From: Bacillota bacterium
GTDB lineage: Bacteria; Bacillota_I; Bacilli_A; MOL361; Turicibacteraceae
Reading direction: 5' to 3'
DNA: 7,110 bases
Assembly (NCBI GenBank): GCA_003486705.1
Contig: DNGE01000067.1
Coordinates: 1-7,110, forward strand
Shown: piece after piece, positions 1 through 5,459 of the stretch
Position numbering within the stretch: the first letter of the stretch is position 1
Layout of the letters: each line of letters begins with the position of its first letter
The notes under the pieces: generated by a model
The model's input: only the letters and a program-made list of their open reading frames with translations
The model's database searches: none
Told to the model about the DNA's origin: nothing
Made by a program: the position numbers and the translations under genes

Positions 1-1
1 C

Positions 2-19
2 AGTAAAGCGACCAGATAG
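2..19 (+). other. Possible 3' tail of an upstream coding region
   Basis: The first bases can be read as five sense codons (Ser-Lys-Ala-Thr-Arg) followed by TAG at 17-19, which would be the end of a gene lying mostly outside the window. Some IS3-family transposases end in a similar basic tail, and an ACTGGACAGTCA stretch at 41-52 could be an element end. Both points are suggestive only, because five codons identify nothing and the partner end is not visible. Confidence 0.15.
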
Positions 20-64
20 TTTTTTTATTTTCAAAATTTTACTGGACAGTCAAAAGTTAAATTT

Positions 65-80
65 CCAATAATCCAATAAT
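65..80. repeat. Tandem 8-bp direct repeat
   Basis: CCAATAAT occurs twice back to back (65-72 and 73-80) in an AT-rich gene-free stretch. It could be a slippage product or an iterated protein-binding site. No further copies are seen nearby. Confidence 0.6.
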
Positions 81-89
81 AGGTAATTA

Positions 90-120
90 ACTTATGGTTA
101 GTATTGGTTCTAACATAAGT
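90..120. repeat. Hairpin-forming inverted repeat with one bulged base
   Basis: The arms at 90-101 and 110-120 pair over 11 bp with a single unpaired G in the left arm and an 8-base loop (102-109). No T-run follows on either strand, so it is not a convincing intrinsic terminator. It sits about 30 bases upstream of the promoter at 148-176 and could be an operator or a remnant of a mobile element end. Confidence 0.55.
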
Positions 121-147
121 AATGTATATGTATTCTGAATAAAATAA

Positions 148-176
148 TTGACAGTTTTAAAAAAATAACATATGGT
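148..176 (+). promoter_or_regulatory. Sigma-A type promoter for the RNA leader and Abi remnant
   Basis: A perfect -35 box TTGACA (148-153) is separated by 17 bases from TATGGT (171-176), which matches 4 of 6 bases of the -10 consensus. Transcription would begin near 183, placing the structured segment 189-230 at the very 5' end of the transcript. This is the best promoter in the window by consensus and spacing. Confidence 0.6.
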
Positions 177-182
177 ATAAGT

Positions 183-250
183 AATAGTTCCTACCAAGCC
201 TCTGCAAAATGTATGCGTACCAAGGTAGGACTTTTGTCGTTTAAAGGGGT
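183..250 (+). ncRNA. Structured RNA leader, probably AbiF-associated ncRNA
   Basis: TCCTACC (189-195) pairs perfectly with GGTAGGA (224-230), closing a 28-base interior that contains smaller possible pairings such as GTA/TAC at 211-220. The heptamer TACCAAG is present twice (192-198 and 218-224). A U-rich stretch follows the stem. The element sits between a good promoter and the ribosome-binding site of a decayed Abi-family gene. Conserved structured RNAs are reported directly upstream of AbiF-type genes in Bacillota, and the position and compact shape fit that class. The assignment is by context and visible pairing, without a covariance-model match, and both ends are approximate. Confidence 0.45.
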
Positions 251-255
251 AAATT

Positions 256-645
256 ATGAGTCAAATTAAGCAATTTTTAAGTATCGATGAACAAATTGAA
301 TTGTTAAAACAAAGAGGTTTAATAATTCAAGATAAAACAGTACCAATCAGTATTTTTCGTCGCATAAATTATTATTGACTAGGGGGTATACATTAACGCT
401 AAGAAAGGATAATATTTTTTATCCTAATGTAACTTTTGAGAATGTAATAGAACTATACCAGTTTGATGCTAAGCTGAGAAGTCTATTATTATATCTATTA
501 GAATAGTTGGAAGTTAATTTTAGATGATAAAGTATGGAATTATTTTCTTGATTCATTAGAAAATGAAATTAAACATCATCCCTTTGTTCGATTAAAATAT
601 TTAGGGTTTCCAGATAATTGGAAAGAAGTGTTGAAAAATACATAA
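256..645 (+). pseudogene. Decayed Abi-family (AbiD/AbiF type, Abi_2) gene
   Basis: The start is ATG 256 with an AAGGGG-type site six bases upstream. The first 40 codons (LSIDEQIELLKQRGL, then RINYY) match the N-terminus of Abi_2-family abortive-infection proteins, which are HEPN-type RNA-targeting toxins of roughly 300 residues. TGA at 376-378 replaces the arginine expected after INYY. One base is then missing in the G-run 382-386, and the family reading resumes at 387 (YTLTLRKDN, then LYQFDAKLRSLLL). A second stop, TAG, lies at 504-506. After EVNFR the frame shifts again and a C-terminal segment (WNYFLDSLENEI, ending FPDNWKEVL) runs to TAA 643-645. The central part of the protein, probably well over 100 codons, is deleted. 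With two nonsense codons, a frameshift and a deletion, no functional toxin can be made. The family call is from recognised motifs. Confidence 0.78.
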
Positions 646-999
646 AAATCTTCAGTAAGAAAATAAGTTATATTATTATACACGCTAAAACCTGTCTATT
701 GTCATGACAGGACTCTATTAAAAAAGATTTTTTAGGCTAGCCATATCTTTATTTATTAATGAGTTGTTCAGGAATATTGAACGTCTTTTTATGAAGATAA
801 AAATCACAAAACGAGAACTTAATTCAATAATTTACCAATGAATTAAAAGAGTTGATGTGATACGATAACATGCGCATACTAAAAGAATAGTGTCAAATAC
901 TTGAGTTACTATGGTGTTGGTATTAAGGAAGTCTGTTCAGAGTCAACACAGTGTGGTGCTTGAATATTTAAGCACGATTTAGTTAAAAAGGAGTGTGTC
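646..999. other. Gene-free decayed stretch
   Basis: No intact coding region is seen. A perfect 6-bp inverted repeat, CCTGTC (691-696) with GACAGG (706-711), contains the palindrome TGTCATGACA (700-709), but no T-run follows immediately. An open stretch of about 35 codons around 740-838 lacks a start context and resembles no family I recognise. A possible promoter for the next gene is TTGATG (852-857) with CATACT (875-880) at 17-base spacing. The region is best read as eroded sequence trailing the dead Abi gene. Confidence 0.5.
852..880 (+). promoter_or_regulatory. Candidate promoter of the DUF7309/DUF6930-like gene
   Basis: TTGATG (852-857) and CATACT (875-880) are spaced by 17 bases and lie about 120 bases before the start codon at 1000. 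Each box departs from consensus at two positions or fewer. In such AT-rich DNA this could occur by chance. Confidence 0.3.
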
Positions 1000-2499
1000 A
1001 TGATTAGTATAAACACAAAAAAAATAGAACAAGAATTTAGTGCAACGGAGCTATTAGAATGGTGTCGTGGGTTTGGTAAGCACCATTCAGGTTCAAATGA
1101 GTATAATGATTTAACATTACATGTACAAGATATTGCAACAGGTTTAGATTATTTTTGTAAGGCTTTTTACGATGAAGTTGCCGGCTTAACATTTAGCATT
1201 GGAAGAGGTGTAGATGGTTATCACGCGTTTAATGAGTTATTTGGCTTGTTAACTGTTGATAACATAGGGATGAGCTTTATGGATAAATTAAAATTATTTG
1301 CATCGCTTGATGGATTTGCTATTCACTTTTCTAATCGTAACGAGTTAGAGTCTATGGACTATGACTTTATTAAGGCAGCGGGTGTGAGTTTTCGAGGAAA
1401 GAAAAGATGGCCGATGTTTAAATCATATGTCAACGGAATGTATGATGATAGAGTTAATCAAACGTCCGATTTTGCAGTGATTATGGGGTGCTTAGTTGCA
1501 TTTAGTGAGTTGACAGCTAAACGAGGGGTTGTAGATAGTATCTTTGAGTTGGCCTCACGCATGTATCCTGAAGAGGATGATGTTATTGTGTTGCGTTCGT
1601 CAATGGGTTCAGCGATTCCGTATTCAGTTGAAGCAGTGCCAACAGCTGAAAAAGAACCGCTTATGGTCGATGAGTTCCGCTTGGAAAAAATTAAAAGGTT
1701 ACCGCAGTTACCTTTGACGTTAGAGATAATTGGATTGTATGCACCAACACCATTTTTAAATGATGTTGAGGGGCGTTTGGGATATCCTCATATTACGTTG
1801 TTTGAATTTGATTATGAAGGGGATCAGATGGCGCCACTTATTTTAACGAATGTATCGGAAATGAAGAAAAACATTCAATCACATTTAGCGAGTCAATTAA
1901 TTGAGCTGGGACATCGTCCAACGCATATTGCAGTAGAAAATGAAAAATATCTTGGAGCTGTGTCAGCACTTGCAAAAGAGATTGGCATTAACTGTCGTCT
2001 CTTTGAAGGATTTGAGTTTGTAACAGCAACGGCACAACAATATTTTGATACAATTTTGGACGAAGCAATGGAATTAGATGGCGAATTGCCTTCTGATGAT
2101 ATTATCGATGATGTGCTAGAAGATTTGAAGATGAATGCAATGTTAGAGGTTATGGCATATGCTGATGGATTATTTTCAGAATACAAAGCTTTTATGAATC
2201 CAAAGTTCAGAAATTATTTTGTACCACATGTTACAATCTTCACCCAAGTAATGGAGGAAATTTATCATTTATCAGAAAAAGAGTGGGAATCAAATGCGAC
2301 ACTTTCTGTTTGCTCAGAATCCTTAAAAGAACTGATGACCCCTCAAGAGTATAAAGGGTTGCCAACGAATTTATATAATTATTTAAGCTTGGCAAAAGAG
2401 GAACGCCATATTGAACAGGCGGGTCAGATTATGAACGCCTTAAATCAAAACTTCAAAATAAATCGTAATGATTTGGTGTTGAAAAGAATAAAGCGCTAA
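1000..2499 (+). CDS. DUF7309/DUF6930-like protein of unknown function
   Basis: A 499-residue protein whose ATG has AGGAG (989-993) six bases upstream. No signal peptide or membrane segment is visible, so it is probably cytoplasmic. An N-terminal half (about residues 35-180) contains HFSNRNEL (109-116) and GVSFRGKKRWPMFKSYV (128-144), a pattern I associate with the DUF7309 domain. The segment around 278-350, including GHRPTHIAVENEKYLGAVSA (304-323) and a following IGINCRL, resembles DUF6930. A long acidic helical tail follows (about 351-499). These assignments come from memory of the family patterns, and no biochemical role is known to me. No catalytic motif is evident. The next two genes encode pRiA4b ORF-3-like domains, another set of uncharacterised cytoplasmic proteins. 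A shared pathway is possible but is inference. No convincing terminator follows the gene. Confidence 0.7.
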   Translation: MISINTKKIEQEFSATELLEWCRGFGKHHSGSNEYNDLTLHVQDIATGLDYFCKAFYDEVAGLTFSIGRGVDGYHAFNELFGLLTVDNIGMSFMDKLKLFASLDGFAIHFSNRNELESMDYDFIKAAGVSFRGKKRWPMFKSYVNGMYDDRVNQTSDFAVIMGCLVAFSELTAKRGVVDSIFELASRMYPEEDDVIVLRSSMGSAIPYSVEAVPTAEKEPLMVDEFRLEKIKRLPQLPLTLEIIGLYAPTPFLNDVEGRLGYPHITLFEFDYEGDQMAPLILTNVSEMKKNIQSHLASQLIELGHRPTHIAVENEKYLGAVSALAKEIGINCRLFEGFEFVTATAQQYFDTILDEAMELDGELPSDDIIDDVLEDLKMNAMLEVMAYADGLFSEYKAFMNPKFRNYFVPHVTIFTQVMEEIYHLSEKEWESNATLSVCSESLKELMTPQEYKGLPTNLYNYLSLAKEERHIEQAGQIMNALNQNFKINRNDLVLKRIKR

Positions 2500-2706
2500 T
2501 GAGCAGGTTTACTTGAAAAGGTCAGTTAATAGGGTGAAAGTCGGACTAGATTAAAATGATGGTCTGATGCTGATAAAAGGCTCTTATTATGGGTTTGCAA
2601 TACTGCATCCGTTTTGGTTATTACGCAAAATGTTAACCTTATTGAATAAAAATTAGCGGTGCGTTGAATGTGATTATTCAGACAGGACTACACGAAAGTG
2701 AAAAGC

Positions 2707-2731
2707 TTGAATTGAGGCTCAGCCTATTCAA
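2707..2731. repeat. Hairpin upstream of the first pRiA4b-type gene
   Basis: TTGAAT (2707-2712) and AGGC (2715-2718) pair with GCCT (2722-2725) and ATTCAA (2726-2731), giving a 10-bp stem with a TG bulge and a three-base loop. AATTTTAAA follows, so it could be a weak terminator or leader structure about 70 bases before the chosen start at 2801. An alternative fold uses TGAG-G-CTCA (2713-2721). Confidence 0.5.
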
Positions 2732-2785
2732 AATTTTAAACAGATGGTTAACAGAATGGGGTATGAAAGCAGTGAGTTTAGCAAC

Positions 2786-2791
2786 AGGAGG
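2786..2791 (+). promoter_or_regulatory. Ribosome-binding site that fixes the start at 2801
   Basis: A perfect AGGAGG lies nine bases before ATG 2801. The in-frame ATG at 2792 touches the site and the upstream ATGs at 2744 and 2756 have no such sequence before them, so 2801 is the likely start. Confidence 0.8.
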
Positions 2792-2800
2792 ATGTTAGAA

Positions 2801-3964
2801 ATGCTTCAAGAAAAAAATAATCGGTTAAATATCACATTACTTGAGGATATTGAATTATTTGAGCGATATTTAAACGAAAATCAACCGGTATTAACCAATA
2901 AAGCGATGCATTTAGCGCCAAAAGACTGTTTTGCGTTGAATCAACAAATGAGTAGAGTTGAGGTTGTTGAAAAGCCAACGAAGCGAATGGGGGCTTACCC
3001 GTATTTGACTTTTATTTTTGAATTATTATTGATTAGTGAACTTTATGTGTTAGAACATGATGAAAAAGGAAAGGTTAGAATGAGACCAACCTTGAAAAAG
3101 CAATCATTCGATTTGTTTTCTGATGTTCATAAATATAGTTTTTTAGTTGATCAGTATTGGCGAAAAGGTAACTTTGAAGGGTACTCTATTAATAAAATGT
3201 TAATCTTTATGACGGGTCTTATTCAATTAGAAAATAGTGAAATAGATGAAATCTTATTTAATGACGAGATAGAGCAAGGTTATATGTCAGGGGGCTTCGA
3301 TATTCTTAATGCGTATGTCTATTTCGGTTGGTGCACCCAAGACATAAGTCTAAATGGAGAGTCTGTAACATTTCGAGCAACTTGTCTTGGGAAAGAAGTT
3401 TCGCGATTGGTGTTAAAACTAGGCATTATGGATTGGAGTTACTTGTATACAGCGGTGATCATACATCATTTAGAGTTAAAAAGGTTAGGAGAAAAATCAC
3501 TGTATCAAGGGTTGAAAGATTTATTCGACGTTAAAGTTGAGTTGGATAAAGATTTATCGCATGTAGAAGAAGAGTCAACGTGTCTGGATTTAGAAAAAAG
3601 GATGTATCAATTAAAAATTAATTTAACCGGTCGTAAATGGATTCGAGTCTATGTGTCACCGAAGCAAACATTAGCTGATTTACACGATGCGATTATGATT
3701 CATTTTGATATAGAAGATGATCATCTGCATGAATTTAATTTATCTGTGAATCCCAAGGACAGAAGTTGTGTCTACACAGGTGGGCCTATGGGTGGAGGTA
3801 CAGATCGTGTTAAGTTAAGTGGGATTAATTTGAAAAAGAATCAAGTGTTTCATTATGTTTTCGATTATGGAATGGAAGTTTCGTTTAAATTAACGGTAGA
3901 AGATATTTTACCGTTGCAACCAAAACTTAAATTTCCGTATCTTGTTTTAGCAAAAGGTATTTGA
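2801..3964 (+). CDS. Protein with divergent C-terminal pRiA4b ORF-3-like domain
   Basis: About 387 residues from ATG 2801, chosen for the AGGAGG nine bases upstream. An in-frame ATG at 2744 would add 19 residues but has no ribosome-binding site. The N-terminal two thirds (about 1-265) form a mostly helical region of unknown function seen in longer pRiA4b ORF-3 family proteins. The C-terminal domain (about 268-387) shows the family pattern: YQLKINLTGRKWIRVYV, then TLADLHDAI, then DDHLHEF (306-312), then FDYGMEVSFKLTVEDILP near 354-371, where canonical members have a YDxGDxWxH motif. The Asp and His/Trp of that motif are replaced (GME, then SF). The protein stops at AKGI, just where relatives continue into a CPPEDCGG segment. 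It therefore lacks the presumed metal-binding part. Membership of the family is secure from the pattern, but its function is unknown. The intact relative lies 106 bases downstream. Confidence 0.72.
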   Translation: MLQEKNNRLNITLLEDIELFERYLNENQPVLTNKAMHLAPKDCFALNQQMSRVEVVEKPTKRMGAYPYLTFIFELLLISELYVLEHDEKGKVRMRPTLKKQSFDLFSDVHKYSFLVDQYWRKGNFEGYSINKMLIFMTGLIQLENSEIDEILFNDEIEQGYMSGGFDILNAYVYFGWCTQDISLNGESVTFRATCLGKEVSRLVLKLGIMDWSYLYTAVIIHHLELKRLGEKSLYQGLKDLFDVKVELDKDLSHVEEESTCLDLEKRMYQLKINLTGRKWIRVYVSPKQTLADLHDAIMIHFDIEDDHLHEFNLSVNPKDRSCVYTGGPMGGGTDRVKLSGINLKKNQVFHYVFDYGMEVSFKLTVEDILPLQPKLKFPYLVLAKGI

Positions 3965-4058
3965 GTAGAAGCAAGTTGAGTTGTTTAAGATAGGGAATAG
4001 TGGGTCATAATAAGCTGTGAATAATATCCAGAATTTTTTTTCATGAATCCATACCAAT

Positions 4059-4064
4059 AGGAGG
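4059..4064 (+). promoter_or_regulatory. Strong ribosome-binding site of the second pRiA4b-type gene
   Basis: A perfect AGGAGG ends six bases before ATG 4071, which fixes that start. In the 106-base gap before it, CATAAT (4006-4011) resembles a -10 box, but no good -35 box sits at the usual distance. Confidence 0.8.
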
Positions 4065-4070
4065 TAAAGA

Positions 4071-4685
4071 ATGGCGGGGTTACAAATTAGAATAGAATTA
4101 GAAGAACTAGGTGTTTGGCGACGTCTCATTGTACCGAGTCAACTTTCATTTCATGCGTTACATCATGTTATCATGAGCGCAATGGGGTGGGGAGATGCTC
4201 ATTTATATCAATTTGAATTGGAACATAAAAATCTGATGTTATTGTTTGATCAAGAGGAGATTGATCAGATGAAGGAATTAGAAGACTTTACAATGCATTT
4301 TCCAGGGATGGAAAATCACGCTATTAGACAAGTAGATTACAGACTTAGTCAAAATGAAATAATTACGGATTATTTATCGTTTGCTCATGACGTTACGTAT
4401 ATTTATGATTTAGGAGACTATTGGAAGCATCGTATTGTATTAGAGAAGTATGTACCGAACTATAGAAAAACGTATCCGATTTGTGTTTATGCTCACGGTG
4501 TGTGCCCTCCTGAGGATTGTGGCGGCGTGGGTGGATATTTAGAGTTGCTTGAGGTTTTAAAGGATCCGAACGATGAAGAGTTCGACAGCGTGTTCGATTG
4601 GCTGAATGGAATGGAATATAATAGCGATTTGAATATTAAAGAAATTAACAAGACACTCGCCAAAGTGTGCAAAGGATTAGATTAA
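4071..4685 (+). CDS. Plasmid pRiA4b ORF-3-like family protein
   Basis: A complete 204-residue member of the pRiA4b ORF-3-like family (also labelled IS1096 element passenger TnpR-like in some annotations), of typical length. The landmarks occur in family order: VWRRLIVPSQLSFHALHHVI (15-34), GWGDAHLYQFE (39-49), YDLGDYWKHRIVLE (112-125) and CPPEDCGGVGGYLELLE (145-161). Conserved Asp, His and the two Cys of CPPEDCGG are all present and suggest a metal-binding site, though this is not proven. No signal peptide or membrane segment is seen. The gene has a perfect AGGAGG six bases upstream. It follows a gene encoding a degenerate version of the same domain, which suggests an old duplication or a paired function. 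A strong intrinsic terminator lies 72 bases beyond its stop codon. The biochemical role of the family is not established. Confidence 0.9.
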   Translation: MAGLQIRIELEELGVWRRLIVPSQLSFHALHHVIMSAMGWGDAHLYQFELEHKNLMLLFDQEEIDQMKELEDFTMHFPGMENHAIRQVDYRLSQNEIITDYLSFAHDVTYIYDLGDYWKHRIVLEKYVPNYRKTYPICVYAHGVCPPEDCGGVGGYLELLEVLKDPNDEEFDSVFDWLNGMEYNSDLNIKEINKTLAKVCKGLD

Positions 4686-4757
4686 TATTGAATGTTAAAC
4701 TTCGATTCTCTGTCAGATAAACTTTTTTTACGGGTGGGCTGAATGAAGCTATAAATC

Positions 4758-4799
4758 AAAAACATGAGGTGAAGCGGACGATTCATCTCATGTTTTTTT
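4758..4799 (+). terminator. Intrinsic terminator after the pRiA4b-type gene
   Basis: AACATGAGGTGAA (4761-4773) pairs with TTCATCTCATGTT (4782-4794) over 13 bp with one G-T wobble and an 8-base loop, followed by a T-run (4793-4799). Flanking AAA (4758-4760) extends the pairing into the T-run, so it may work in both directions. It separates the pRiA4b cluster from the orphan gene downstream. Confidence 0.9.
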
Positions 4800-4874
4800 G
4801 CATGCTAAAGTAGCATATTTCATTTTATTCATTAAAAATAATCGTAATGCAAAAGGTGTTCACTCTAGAAAAAA

Positions 4875-5246
4875 ATGGTAGCACACAGTGTCGATGATAA
4901 CGTTTGCGAAAACAGTGATTTCATTCAAAATCATCACGTAGAGAGTGTGGTCATCTTCCGCCTCATCGCAAACAACCTCGACATGTTCAATTATATGTTA
5001 AAGTACGAGGTCTTCCGCAACGGAGAGTTCATGATTAACATTTTAGACATTATTCATGAGCACGATTTATCAGCTGTGCTAAAGCAGAAGATTACATGGC
5101 GCGACGACTTAGGCAAAGACGAGCGCGTCGGCCGCCGCGTGTTATTTGAATTTAACAAAAGCTATCCAGTTGTGCTGTTTCCAATGCTCAGCAAGACGGA
5201 GCTTGAGCCGTTGTTTTTTGAGTATTTGGGGATGTATGTGGAATAG
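4875..5246 (+). CDS. Hypothetical protein, GC-rich orphan, start uncertain
   Basis: A 123-codon open frame that I do not recognise. The product is soluble-looking, with no signal peptide or membrane segment. It has a helical middle (MFNYMLKYEVF, then GEFMINILDIIHEHDLSAVL) and a C-terminal part containing WRDDLGKDERVGRRVLFEF and SKTELEPLFFEYLGMYVE. ATG 4875 lacks a usable ribosome-binding site: the nearest candidate, AAGGTG (4853-4858), is 16 bases away, and an in-frame TAG at 4866-4868 blocks extension. GTG 4947 or ATG 4983 are other in-frame starts, also with poor sites. Base composition differs from the neighbours: 5101-5160 is 31 of 60 G+C, and codons such as CGC, GCC, CTC, TTC and ATC are frequent. 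This fits a recently acquired gene, possibly the 3' fragment of a longer one. It stands alone between two terminator-like hairpins. The long frame free of stops and its distinct codon choice support real coding. Confidence 0.55.
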   Translation: MVAHSVDDNVCENSDFIQNHHVESVVIFRLIANNLDMFNYMLKYEVFRNGEFMINILDIIHEHDLSAVLKQKITWRDDLGKDERVGRRVLFEFNKSYPVVLFPMLSKTELEPLFFEYLGMYVE

Positions 5247-5308
5247 CTAATTAAGCGATTAGTAAGCCGCTACAGGCTAAGTTTAACTCTCTGCATATTT
5301 TGGTATGC
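5247..5308. repeat. Three consecutive small hairpins with six-base loops
   Basis: CTAAT/ATTAG (5247-5262), AGCC/GGCT (5265-5278) and GCATA/TATGC (5293-5308) each form a 4-5 bp stem around a six-base loop, beginning at the base after the orphan's stop codon. Individually they are weak. The regular loop size is the only reason to list them. Confidence 0.35.
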
Positions 5309-5314
5309 CTTAAC

Positions 5315-5385
5315 ATTTTAGATATTCAAGCCCATAGAGGTAGCATAATTAGTCTAACTTTATGGGCATTTTTAATATCTAAAAT
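5315..5385. terminator. Long nested hairpin with terminator core
   Basis: The inner stem GCCCATAGAG (5330-5339) pairs with CTTTATGGGC (5358-5367) with one wobble and is followed by ATTTTT (5368-5373), a good intrinsic terminator for the orphan gene. Outside it, ATTTTAGATATT (5315-5326) pairs perfectly with AATATCTAAAAT (5374-5385), another 12 bp. The outer arms are more than a terminator needs, and the whole 71-base unit could be a small inverted-repeat element. Confidence 0.75.
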
Positions 5386-5403
5386 CAATCATAGCTTGAA
5401 AAC

Positions 5404-5434
5404 ACATAATACATATTTTATTTGAATATTATGT
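5404..5434. promoter_or_regulatory. Operator-like inverted repeat before the NERD-helicase
   Basis: ACATAATA (5404-5411) and TATTATGT (5427-5434) form a perfect 8-bp inverted repeat with a 15-base spacer. It starts two bases after a TTGAAA hexamer (5396-5401) that could be a -35 box, with TATTTG (5419-5424) as a poor -10 at 17 bases. A dimeric repressor bound here would cover the promoter. The half-sites are AT-only apart from one C/G pair, so chance is possible. Confidence 0.35.
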
Positions 5435-5446
5435 AATAATAATGAA

Positions 5447-5452
5447 AGGAGG
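5447..5452 (+). promoter_or_regulatory. Ribosome-binding site selecting a TTG start
   Basis: A perfect AGGAGG lies seven bases before TTG 5460. The only in-frame ATG nearby (5442) lies upstream of this site and has none of its own, so TTG 5460 is the likely start. Confidence 0.75.
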
Positions 5453-5459
5453 AATTGTT

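Larger units (their letters stand above)
2500..2800. other. Intergenic region of 300 bases with a hairpin
   Basis: No gene is supported here. The clearest structure is the hairpin at 2707-2731 listed separately. A weaker GGTTA/TAACC pairing spans 2616-2638. A possible promoter is TTGCAA (2595-2600) with TATTAC (2619-2624) at 18-base spacing. Its length means the flanking genes are probably not simply cotranscribed without regulation. Confidence 0.5.

Noticed and set aside
41..52. ACTGGACAGTCA as a terminal inverted repeat of an IS3-type element
   Set aside because: No matching opposite end, target duplication or recognisable transposase sequence is present in the window.
691..732. Hairpin CCTGTC/GACAGG as terminator of the Abi gene
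   Set aside because: The T-run begins about 15 bases after the stem, too far for an intrinsic terminator.
740..838. Open stretch of about 35 codons in the gap after the Abi remnant
   Set aside because: It has no start context, ends at TGA, and the translation does not convincingly match the missing part of the Abi protein.
1893..2186. Open frame of 97 codons on the - strand
   Set aside because: It lies wholly inside the 1000-2499 gene, is Ser/Ile-rich low-complexity translation, and has no ribosome-binding site or family resemblance.
2531..2545. GGGTGAAAGTCGG, reminiscent of intron or riboswitch core sequence
   Set aside because: None of the other required conserved segments or paired elements of a known riboswitch or group II intron could be found around it.
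2567..2656. 29-codon hydrophobic open frame (starts MLIKGSYYGF)
   Set aside because: It could be a tiny membrane peptide, but it has no ribosome-binding site and is short enough to occur by chance.
3328..3534. Open frame of 68 codons on the + strand
   Set aside because: It is an out-of-frame shadow inside the 2801-3964 gene, whose frame shows clear domain conservation.
3947..4129. Open frame of 60 codons on the - strand
   Set aside because: It straddles the gap and overlaps the ends of two well-supported + strand genes, with no recognisable product.
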